Below are positions 35,434 to 41,689 of a stretch of 64,000 nucleotides of DNA, piece after piece; positions within the stretch are counted from its first letter, which is position 1; every line of letters starts with the position of its first letter. Position numbers and translations under genes: made by a program. The stretch is from Lentilactobacillus laojiaonis (lineage in GTDB: Bacteria; Bacillota; Bacilli; Lactobacillales; Lactobacillaceae), in NCBI RefSeq assembly GCF_020616595.1, contig NZ_CP085278.1, positions 1,054,001 to 1,118,000 on the forward strand. Reading direction: 5' to 3'. A model generated the notes under the pieces. The model did no database searches, was not told where the DNA came from, and saw nothing but the letters and a program-made list of their open reading frames with translations.

Positions 35434-36369
35434 TTAAATCGCTTGGCGTTCTTTGACAATATAGATCTGTTGATAATTACTTAATAGATGATCTACTGAC
35501 AAATAGTACTGGTTGAGGTCCTGATTCAGCACCGTAAATTTTCCACAGCGATTGATCGTATTAATTAATCTTTTTAAATTCGCATTAATTTCATCAATAT
35601 TAGCCTTGATACTGGAAGCATTATCCGCTTTTAAATTTTGCTTTTTAGCTTCACAAATGGCATTTTTTAAATTAATGCGATCACGATCATCAATCACCGG
35701 ATAATTTTGAATAGCATCCTCAATACTAATTAGTAAATTTTCAAATTCAGCATAGTAATCAATTTTAGCCGTCTTTAGTTGTAAAATTATCGACATAATT
35801 TGATTAACCATTTCATGGTCCTTCAAGGCTAATTTATAATTAGAAATATTTTTTAAATATTTATCGATGATTTTTTCTGAAATTATCATTAAACGCTTTA
35901 GGATCTTAACCTCACTTGGTGGCGTATGATGCATTTGGCGACGCTTAATCAATTGATTAACTAATTGAGTTCGCCGAACTTTACTATATTTCTTATGCGC
36001 TAATGAAGCTACAAAGGCATCCGCTAGCTGACTATTGACGTTATCCTTAGCATCAATAATCGCTAAAAGAATATCATCTTTTTGATGATAGACTTTTTCA
36101 TACCGCTCCTCTGTAGCGTTCGCATATTGATTAATCAATTGATTAACCCGGATTAACTCATTATTTTCTTTTTTAATTCTTTGGCATTCTGATTTAGATT
36201 CTAAATTTATTTTTTGCATTATCGATAATAATTTTTTTCTATCAGCTCGTACTTGTAAATTCCAATCATATTCAATCTTTAATGAATTTAAATACCTAAC
36301 TGAAGAATTTCTAATCTTATCGCGACTATTTAAAATAAACAAAACCTTCCTATTATTATTCATTTTCAA
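35434..36369 (-). CDS. Unknown coiled-coil protein of the peptide-signalling operon
   Basis: An approximately 311-residue soluble, highly charged and almost all-helical protein that I do not recognise. The probable start is TTG 36369, seven bases after GGGG; ATG 36363 is the alternative, and an in-frame extension to 36420 would overlap the regulator gene. Heptad-like stretches run from about residue 45 (KKLLSIMQKINLESKSECQRIKKEN) to the end (NIDEINANLKRLINTIN). No signal peptide, membrane helix or enzymatic motif is seen. It is the last gene of the operon with the response regulator, 34 bp after it. A role as effector or modulator is inferred from position only. Confidence 0.7.
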   Translation of the reverse strand: MKMNNNRKVLFILNSRDKIRNSSVRYLNSLKIEYDWNLQVRADRKKLLSIMQKINLESKSECQRIKKENNELIRVNQLINQYANATEERYEKVYHQKDDILLAIIDAKDNVNSQLADAFVASLAHKKYSKVRRTQLVNQLIKRRQMHHTPPSEVKILKRLMIISEKIIDKYLKNISNYKLALKDHEMVNQIMSIILQLKTAKIDYYAEFENLLISIEDAIQNYPVIDDRDRINLKNAICEAKKQNLKADNASSIKANIDEINANLKRLINTINRCGKFTVLNQDLNQYYLSVDHLLSNYQQIYIVKERQAI

Positions 36370-36403
36370 TTCATATTCCCCTAGACATCCCATTTTAAAA
36401 TTA

Positions 36404-37156
36404 CTACTTATTAATATCATTTAAGGCCATAATTAATGGTTTGGATTTTCTAACCGACACTCGATAAGAAAGATCATTTTCCATATTAACTATACGTTTA
36501 TGACCATCATAGTCCACCACTTTGTCCAAATTGATCAAACAATTTCGATTACATCTAAATAAATTCGAAAACTCCGTCTCAATTTCTTTTAAACTACCTG
36601 GAAATGAAGACTGACTATCCTCACCATTCAATGTTACTATATTTGGTACATCGGGTTGTGTCTCTAAAGAAATTACCTCATTCATTGGTAAGTAATAAAA
36701 ATGTTTACCAATTGAATAATTAAACATACTCTTAGTTTGATTAATTTGTTCCATATTTTTTTCAAAAGTATGTTTAATATCGGTATTTATGTTATCTCTA
36801 ATTTGATCAATATCGTCATCTTTGACTATAAAATCATACGGTTCAATTTTTCTTTCAATCGTTAATAATGATAGTTCAACATGACTAGTAACAAACACAA
36901 TGTTTGCAAAGGGCATTTTTTGACGGACTTTTTCAGCAAAATCAATCCCCGCTTCTTCTTTTCCATTAATATCGATGTCCAAGAAAAAAATCCCATAATC
37001 TGATTTTGAAAATGGTTCTAGCAGTTGTTCATCAATCTCACTAGTTTTAATAAATTCAAAATCATAATCATTTCCCATTAAACAATAATTAATAATTTTT
37101 GAAAATTCTTGAAGTTGAATAGGATTATCTTCAAGTAAAAAAACAACATATTTCAT
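36404..37156 (-). CDS. LytTR family response regulator (AgrA/ComE type)
   Basis: A 250-residue regulator starting at ATG 37156, seven bases after GGGAG. The receiver domain (about 1-125) has FLLEDN acidic residues and the phosphoacceptor region IFFLDIDING. The LytTR DNA-binding domain follows (about 140-245): FYYLPMNEVISLETQ, then FRCNRNCLINLDKVVDYDGHKRIV and RVSVRKSK. It is 11 bp downstream of the kinase gene. It should bind direct or inverted repeats in the operon leader and possibly at other promoters, as AgrA, ComE and PlnC do. Confidence 0.92.
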   Translation of the reverse strand: MKYVVFLLEDNPIQLQEFSKIINYCLMGNDYDFEFIKTSEIDEQLLEPFSKSDYGIFFLDIDINGKEEAGIDFAEKVRQKMPFANIVFVTSHVELSLLTIERKIEPYDFIVKDDDIDQIRDNINTDIKHTFEKNMEQINQTKSMFNYSIGKHFYYLPMNEVISLETQPDVPNIVTLNGEDSQSSFPGSLKEIETEFSNLFRCNRNCLINLDKVVDYDGHKRIVNMENDLSYRVSVRKSKPLIMALNDINK

Positions 37157-37167
37157 AAGCAATCTCC

Positions 37168-38544
37168 CTAACGTTCAATAACCAATGTTGTCTGAAAACG
37201 TCCTTTCTTAGCCTCGACATTAAAATAAAGACCATCCGTTTGATTAGTTAATCTTTTGACATTATATAGTCCCAGGCCATCATGATTTTCTTTAGTGGAA
37301 TATCCCATTTCATATATTTTTCTAATTTCAACTTTATCGACTAATTGATTCTCAATTGAGATCTCAATAATATTATCAAAAGTAATAAAAGCACAACGAA
37401 TTTCAGTTAGGTGCTGTTCTTCGGCATATTCAATTGCGTTATCCAATAATATTCCTAAAATTCTTACTATTGTAATTATTGAGTGATTGAGTTCAATATC
37501 ATTATCTCCTGTTTCAATAATTAAGTTAATCTTTTTGCTTTTAGCTTGGAAAAATTTTTGCACTACTAAGCTTCTAATGGCCTCATTTTTAAGATGATTG
37601 ATTTTCACAAAACTAACTTCTTTAATCTTATTCATAAATTTATCTTGTTGCGATAATTCTTCTAAGTAATTTTTAAGTACTAAGGAACTATTATTGTCTA
37701 AAGACTCTTGCATGGATAAAATTATGTTTTTAAAGTCATGTTTAAATTCTCTGATCTCATTATTTTGTTTTTCAATACCCTTTAAATATGCATTAGTCTC
37801 TTTGGCATAATGTAATTCTTGTTGAGCAATTTTCTTAATCGAAAAACTTTGCGCAAATGTAATAACCTGCCAAACCATAAATACGATCGAAGCAACAAAG
37901 ACAATAATTAACATTAATTGAATTTTAGAGGTAATATGCTGAGCATTGGTAATTGAAACAATTACTTCAATATAAACTAAAAAAATAAAGACCATTTTAA
38001 AGCCCCGATTTTCAAGTTTTAATTCAGAGATTCTTAAATAAAACTGTTTCAATCGCTTCCTAATTTTCAAGTGGCGAACCACCAGATGCATAAGACCTAT
38101 TATTGTTAAAGCAATTAAGCTAAAGGCCACAAAAAATAGACAAGACTCTTTATTGCTTAGTTCTATCTCTAATAAATTTGGATCAAAACTTGCGATTAAT
38201 TTAGTTCTTAGAAATAAAACATTCACTAAATAATTTGTCAGTGAAAAAATGACAAATAACAATATAATTACGATTGTTAGAAACGACAAGTGTTCATAAT
38301 CAATCGTAGTCCGTTTTTTTAATTTAACGGCAATATACATAAAAAACCAATCAAATAAAACTAATAGTAAAAAAACTAAATCATCGACCATTAAATCGAT
38401 AAATGCAAAAAAAAGCACTCCAAAGAGATTTAAAATAAATCCGAATGAAGTAACCTTCTTTTCAAAATTGTGGACCAACATTTTTACCATTAATAAGGTA
38501 AAAACATCAATCGCAAACATCCAGCTATTAGCTACATAAATCAT
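37168..38544 (-). CDS. AgrC/HPK10-type peptide-sensing histidine kinase
   Basis: A 458-residue kinase with six or seven N-terminal membrane helices (residues 5-235) that would form the peptide receptor, then a cytoplasmic GHKL kinase. The phosphorylated His is His269 in EFKHDFKN; the N box is LLDNAIEYAEE (Asn369) and the G box DGLGLYNVK (about 422-430). This HDxKN/GHKL layout is that of receptors for peptide pheromones. The start ATG 38544 follows GGGGAG. Only 17 bp separate it from the stop of the 22-codon peptide ORF upstream, so the two are probably translated from one mRNA. Confidence 0.92.
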   Translation of the reverse strand: MIYVANSWMFAIDVFTLLMVKMLVHNFEKKVTSFGFILNLFGVLFFAFIDLMVDDLVFLLLVLFDWFFMYIAVKLKKRTTIDYEHLSFLTIVIILLFVIFSLTNYLVNVLFLRTKLIASFDPNLLEIELSNKESCLFFVAFSLIALTIIGLMHLVVRHLKIRKRLKQFYLRISELKLENRGFKMVFIFLVYIEVIVSITNAQHITSKIQLMLIIVFVASIVFMVWQVITFAQSFSIKKIAQQELHYAKETNAYLKGIEKQNNEIREFKHDFKNIILSMQESLDNNSSLVLKNYLEELSQQDKFMNKIKEVSFVKINHLKNEAIRSLVVQKFFQAKSKKINLIIETGDNDIELNHSIITIVRILGILLDNAIEYAEEQHLTEIRCAFITFDNIIEISIENQLVDKVEIRKIYEMGYSTKENHDGLGLYNVKRLTNQTDGLYFNVEAKKGRFQTTLVIER

Positions 38545-38561
38545 TTATTAATTCTCCCCAA

Positions 38562-38630
38562 TTAAAACAACCAATCCCAGATGTTCCAGCCTGACTTCTT
38601 TGAAGTTCCAAAAGAAAAAGTCGAAAACAT
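38562..38630 (-). CDS. Putative 22-residue Trp-rich peptide pheromone
   Basis: The minus-strand ORF from ATG 38630 to TAA 38562 encodes 22 residues ending SGWNIWDWLF, after a Phe/Ser-rich start and a KK pair at positions 11-12. AAAGG lies about ten bases before the ATG. An in-frame ATG three codons earlier (38639) is too close to this site. No double-glycine leader, AgrD-like thiolactone cysteine or signal peptide is present, so it would be an unmodified or leaderless peptide. It sits directly before an AgrC-type receptor kinase, where autoinducer genes are normally found. Its function is inference, but the context is strong. Confidence 0.68.
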   Translation of the reverse strand: MFSTFSFGTSKKSGWNIWDWLF

Positions 38631-38701
38631 ATTTATCATTCCTTTCTGATTATAATTAAATAAATATTTATCTATAAAGATAATATTTTTCTTATATAAA
38701 G

Positions 38702-38748
38702 AATACGCTAAAAATTATCATACATAAAGTAGTAATTTTTAACGTATT
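38702..38748. promoter_or_regulatory. Inverted repeat, likely response-regulator binding site
   Basis: AATACGCTAAAAATTA (38702-38717) and TAATTTTTAACGTATT (38733-38748) are inverted copies matching at 15 of 16 bases, with centres 31 bp apart, three helical turns. The TACGTTAA core recalls LytTR-family boxes such as those of the plantaricin regulators. It lies about 70-120 bp before the peptide ORF. Confidence 0.6.
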
Positions 38749-38790
38749 ATCGAAAAAATAATATAATTTAAAATTCATTATTGATCAAAC

Positions 38791-38885
38791 CTAAATTCCC
38801 CAATTTAAATTTGATAAATTAAATATCTTGATTAATCCTTAATTCCCCAATTAAGCATAATATTGTTTTGTTCAATCCCCAATAA
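38791..38885. repeat. Dispersed CCCC-centred inverted repeats
   Basis: Three copies of a motif like TAATTCCCCAATTA lie with their CCCC at 38798, 38845 and 38877. The second is an 18-bp element with perfect 7-bp arms CTTAATT/AATTAAG. A fourth CCCCAATTAA, at 38556-38565, overlaps the ribosome-binding region of the kinase gene. Confidence 0.6.
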
Positions 38886-39172
38886 TTTATTATTTACATA
38901 ATTCATATTCTTCATTAATCGATATTTAATTTTAGAAGTACTTTAACCCAATACATTTTAAACTATAAAATTTATGTACTAATTATTTTGTATAACCAAC
39001 ATAGCTAATATTACACTAATTTATAATAAGTGGTTATTTTTTATTTAAGCGTTCAAAAAACGCCAATAAGTGTTTTATTTGGAATTTAAAATTTAATCTA
39101 TAAGTCACATAACTAGCTTTCATAACTAATTGTTATACACTGGAAGTATTCAAATAATACGGAGGGATTTGT

Positions 39173-39517
39173 ATGTTAGATGTTAAAGGTTCAATTAATA
39201 ATTTAACTGACACAGTTGAAAAACATTTCCAATCTATCAAGAGTCAACAACCCTTTGAACGAATCTGGGCGGTCCAGTTTGAGCTTGCTTATACTGATTT
39301 TCGTGTAATTCAAATGGCCCTACAAATGGCCGGCGATAATCATCATGCCCTACTAGTCCAATTTACTTCGGACTATCACGCTGTTTATAATTATGAAGTA
39401 GCTTATGCCATCGGGGGCCTAGCTGGTTTTAACCAACAATTTGGCGATAAAATAGAGCAATACCAAGCTGCCAAAGATCAACTTATAGCAACGATTAAAA
39501 AAATTTCTTCAATTTAG
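39173..39517 (+). CDS. Hypothetical helical protein
   Basis: A 114-residue soluble protein I do not recognise. It is mainly helical, with a central ERIWAVQFELAYTDFRVIQMALQMAG segment and a C-terminal amphipathic helix (QYQAAKDQLIATIKKI). There is no signal peptide or membrane segment. A strong GGAGGG precedes the ATG, and a terminator follows the stop. It is divergent from the peptide-signalling operon, sharing the 540-bp repeat-containing region, so it could belong to the regulon of that system. No function is proposed. Confidence 0.7.
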   Translation: MLDVKGSINNLTDTVEKHFQSIKSQQPFERIWAVQFELAYTDFRVIQMALQMAGDNHHALLVQFTSDYHAVYNYEVAYAIGGLAGFNQQFGDKIEQYQAAKDQLIATIKKISSI

Positions 39518-39529
39518 CCGTAAATAACT

Positions 39530-39561
39530 AAAAACACACTACCAATCGATAGTGTGTTTTT
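39530..39561 (+). terminator. Terminator
   Basis: A 12-bp perfect stem (39530-39541 / 39550-39561) ends in a T run after the 114-residue gene. Confidence 0.85.
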
Positions 39562-39695
39562 GCATTTTATATATTAGTGAAAAAAGTTGCTAAAAGATAA
39601 ACAAACGTTGATTTAGTAGCCATTTCAACAACAAAACGTATCTATTTTAGAAACTTTGCTATCATTGGTTGTATTAATAGAAACGGAGACCTTTT

Positions 39696-40139
39696 ATGTT
39701 AACCAATTACCTTGGAAAACGCATAGTTGATCTACGCGAGGCGCGTGACATAAAGCAAACCGAACTAGCTAGAAAATTACATATTGATAAGTCAACCATG
39801 AGTAAAATCGAAAGTGGTGATCGTAAGGTCTATAGTGATGAAATATCGGCACTAGCTGATATTTTTGACATTAGCGCAGATTATTTACTCGGCCGTGACA
39901 GTCATCCACACCACGATTCTGTATTTGATTTACATGTTGATATCCCTCTAGATGGTATGTCTACTTCTCAGCGTCAAGCCGTGATTGATTATATTAATTT
40001 CCTGAAACAACAATATAAAAATGAAATGGAAGACAAAAAAGTTCTAAGAGCCGACAGGCGTCCCATAACATCTAACTCTCTACCCAATGATCAAGATTCT
40101 GAATCAACAGAAACTCCTGAATCAGAAGATGATCTATAG
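39696..40139 (+). CDS. XRE family helix-turn-helix regulator
   Basis: A 147-residue DNA-binding protein. Residues 5-65 form a Cro/C1-type domain (GKRIVDLREARDIKQTELARKL, DKSTMSKIESGDRKVYSDEISALADIFDISADYLLG). The rest, after a short HPHH linker, contains DGMSTSQRQAVIDYINFLKQQ, a helix also seen in small phage-like and stress regulators, and an acidic disordered tail rich in Ser and Glu. It resembles regulators of accessory loci, but no phage genes are nearby. The unknown gene at 40179 follows after 39 bp and may share its transcript. Confidence 0.88.
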   Translation: MLTNYLGKRIVDLREARDIKQTELARKLHIDKSTMSKIESGDRKVYSDEISALADIFDISADYLLGRDSHPHHDSVFDLHVDIPLDGMSTSQRQAVIDYINFLKQQYKNEMEDKKVLRADRRPITSNSLPNDQDSESTETPESEDDL

Positions 40140-40178
40140 ATATTTTACCTAAGAATACTAAAAAGGTGGTGCACTTAT

Positions 40179-40682
40179 ATGAATGATTTAAATTCATTAT
40201 TATTGCAAATCATAGAAATTGGAAATATCAAAATTGACTTTAAAATCGAACCGGACTTTCTTAAAAGTCGGAATGATGATCAGCTTAAAATAGTTCCTAA
40301 TTCATCTATACAAGTGACAATTCCTAACTTGGATACTAAGAAAAATTCCAGTTATACCATTCCTAGCGATTCATTGGATAATTTTATTAATTTACTTAAC
40401 TACCAAATTGCTGATCCTAACCATGCTAATATGTCCGTTCCCGATGAACATCAAAATCAATTGATATTCACTCCTAAAAAAATTATTTCAGTGAATAATT
40501 TATTCCAGCAAGGTTATAATATTGCATTATTAAATCAGCCTCATGCCTCTAGTGACATTACCTTAGGCGATTTACAGCGGTTAATTACTTGTTTAAGTAA
40601 TGTTAATATTACTAATACGGAATCGAATTTAATTAATCAATTTACCATATTAAATTATCATCCACAAAATAACTTAAATTAG
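40179..40682 (+). CDS. Hypothetical protein downstream of the XRE regulator
   Basis: A 167-residue soluble protein I do not recognise. The composition is rich in Asn, Ile and Leu. It has alternating strands in the first half (IKIDFKIEPDFL, SIQVTIPNLDTKKNSSYTIP) and helices in the second (LGDLQRLITCLSNVNI). There is no signal peptide or membrane segment. AAAGGTGG lies eight bases before the ATG. A terminator follows the stop. It is probably cotranscribed with the XRE-type regulator, so the two may work together. No homologue comes to mind. Confidence 0.68.
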   Translation: MNDLNSLLLQIIEIGNIKIDFKIEPDFLKSRNDDQLKIVPNSSIQVTIPNLDTKKNSSYTIPSDSLDNFINLLNYQIADPNHANMSVPDEHQNQLIFTPKKIISVNNLFQQGYNIALLNQPHASSDITLGDLQRLITCLSNVNITNTESNLINQFTILNYHPQNNLN

Positions 40683-40711
40683 ACCGACTATTTTATTAGC
40701 CGGTCTAATTT
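40679..40711 (+). terminator. Terminator
   Basis: The arms TTAGACCG and CGGTCTAA plus an inner CTA/TAG pair are followed by ATTTTAT, ending the XRE-type operon. Confidence 0.75.
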
Positions 40712-40718
40712 TATGTAT

Positions 40719-40786
40719 AAAAAAAGCATCAGTTATCCCCCGATAAACTAATGCTGCCAGGTATGATTCCCCCTCGATTCCCCTAC
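40719..40786 (-). ncRNA. Candidate small RNA with its own -10 and terminator
   Basis: On the minus strand a consensus -10, TATAAT (40792-40797), is followed by about 30 bases with two GGGGAATC-type boxes. A hairpin then forms (40726-40737 / 40742-40754, one bulge), and seven T residues follow (40719-40725). No ORF with a ribosome-binding site is inside. The -35 is poor. It could be a short regulatory RNA or a type I antitoxin RNA, but I find no matching toxin gene. Confidence 0.45.
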
Positions 40787-40951
40787 TTAGTATTATACAC
40801 TTTTTTGAATAAAGTTATTCTTTTTATTGAAATTTTATTGCTCTATTTACCATAAAGATATTTTATAATCCGAAGACTTTGAAACTAATTAGTATAGTTT
40901 ATTAAAAAAATGTACTAAAATAAATTTAATTCATATAAGGGGGAAATTAGC

Positions 40952-41113
40952 ATGTCAGATATGGAAAAAGTTTTAAAACAATATGGTATTAAAGATGCCC
41001 AACAATTAAAGGATGTCTTAGATAAATATCAAGAATTAACTAATTCGCTTAATCCAGAAGAATACTTCGAAGACAGCGCCGAAGACGATAATATGAATGG
41101 TAACAATAAATAA
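40952..41113 (+). CDS. 53-residue acidic small protein
   Basis: The plus strand encodes 53 residues from ATG 40952, with AAGGGGG eight to nine bases upstream, to TAA at 41113. The first 35 residues form an amphipathic helix pair (MEKVLKQYGIKDAQQLKDVLDKYQEL). The tail is acidic (PEEYFEDSAEDD) and ends in Asn and Lys. A terminator follows within 6 bp, so this is a complete small transcription unit. I do not recognise a family; small acidic helical proteins can act as regulators or anti-regulators, but nothing here shows it. Confidence 0.72.
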   Translation: MSDMEKVLKQYGIKDAQQLKDVLDKYQELTNSLNPEEYFEDSAEDDNMNGNNK

Positions 41114-41118
41114 CAAAT

Positions 41119-41151
41119 AAAAGCCCACTACCATTAACGTAGCGGGCTTTT
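41119..41151 (+). terminator. Terminator after the 53-residue gene
   Basis: A 13-bp stem with one mismatch (41119-41131 / 41139-41151) is followed by T residues. Confidence 0.85.
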
Positions 41152-41162
41152 TTAATTTAAAT

Positions 41163-41227
41163 TTGACATAGTTTAAAAATAAAAGTAGAATAGAAACGTT
41201 GCATTTATGTGCAACTGCACATAAATG
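41163..41227 (+). promoter_or_regulatory. MarR promoter and operator
   Basis: TTGACA (41163-41168) and TAGAAT (41186-41191) are 17 bp apart. A perfect palindrome with 12-bp arms, CATTTATGTGCA and TGCACATAAATG, two bases apart (41202-41227), covers the expected transcription start and reaches the ribosome-binding site. This is a clear autorepression site. Confidence 0.85.
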
Positions 41228-41239
41228 GAGGTTATTATT

Positions 41240-41689
41240 ATGGCATTTGGATTTGATCAAGACCGTGTTCAAGGGATTAATATTATTGCTAGAATCATTC
41301 AAAATGATTTGAATCGTTCACTAAAACCCTATGATCTAAAAGCGAACAATTATTTTTACATTTTATTTCTATTAGATCATCCTGGATCTTCCCAAGATGA
41401 CTTAACTAGAATTATGTTTCTAGATCATAGTACGATTACTCGATCGGTCGCTAAACTAATTAAATTAGGTTATATTTATCGACAAGATGATCCTGATGAT
41501 AAACGAGCTAGTCGACTTTACGTGACAGATGCTGGTAAAAAATTAATTCCAATTTTATCTAAGCTAACGGAACATGCCGAAGAAGTTGCTTTAGGTAATT
41601 TAAGTCACGAACAACGTGATATTATCCAATCATTGCTAATAACTTCTGCCAAAGCACATGAAAAGGAGAAAAAAAATGCAAAACAGTGA
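41240..41689 (+). CDS. MarR family transcriptional regulator
   Basis: A 149-residue MarR-type repressor. I start it at ATG 41240, ten bases after GGAGG; the in-frame ATG at 41225 overlaps that site. The winged helix is FYILFLLDHPGSSQDDLTRIMFLDHSTITRSVAKLIKLGYIYRQDDPDDKRASRLYVTDAGKK in outline, with the wing DPDDKRASRLY typical of the family. The gene overlaps the MFS gene by 14 bp and is preceded by a textbook promoter and palindrome. It probably represses itself and the efflux pump until a toxic ligand binds. Confidence 0.93.
   Translation: MAFGFDQDRVQGINIIARIIQNDLNRSLKPYDLKANNYFYILFLLDHPGSSQDDLTRIMFLDHSTITRSVAKLIKLGYIYRQDDPDDKRASRLYVTDAGKKLIPILSKLTEHAEEVALGNLSHEQRDIIQSLLITSAKAHEKEKKNAKQ

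Larger units (their letters stand above)
38631..39172. other. 540-bp A+T-rich regulatory region between the peptide operon and the plus-strand orphan gene
   Basis: The region has no convincing gene. It holds the inverted repeat at 38702-38748, the CCCC-centred repeats at 38791-38885, and possible promoters pointing both ways. A 27-codon minus-strand ORF at about 38840-38923 lacks a ribosome-binding site and I do not call it. Confidence 0.6.

Noticed and set aside
38840-38923. Second short minus-strand ORF (27 codons, ends LNWGIKD) in the signalling leader
   Set aside because: No Shine-Dalgarno precedes it, and its coding resemblance comes from the repeated GGGG element; kept only as part of the repeat finding.
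41036-41302. Minus-strand 88-residue ORF with membrane-like segments
   Set aside because: It runs through a terminator, the MarR promoter and operator and the start of two plus-strand genes, and has no ribosome-binding site.
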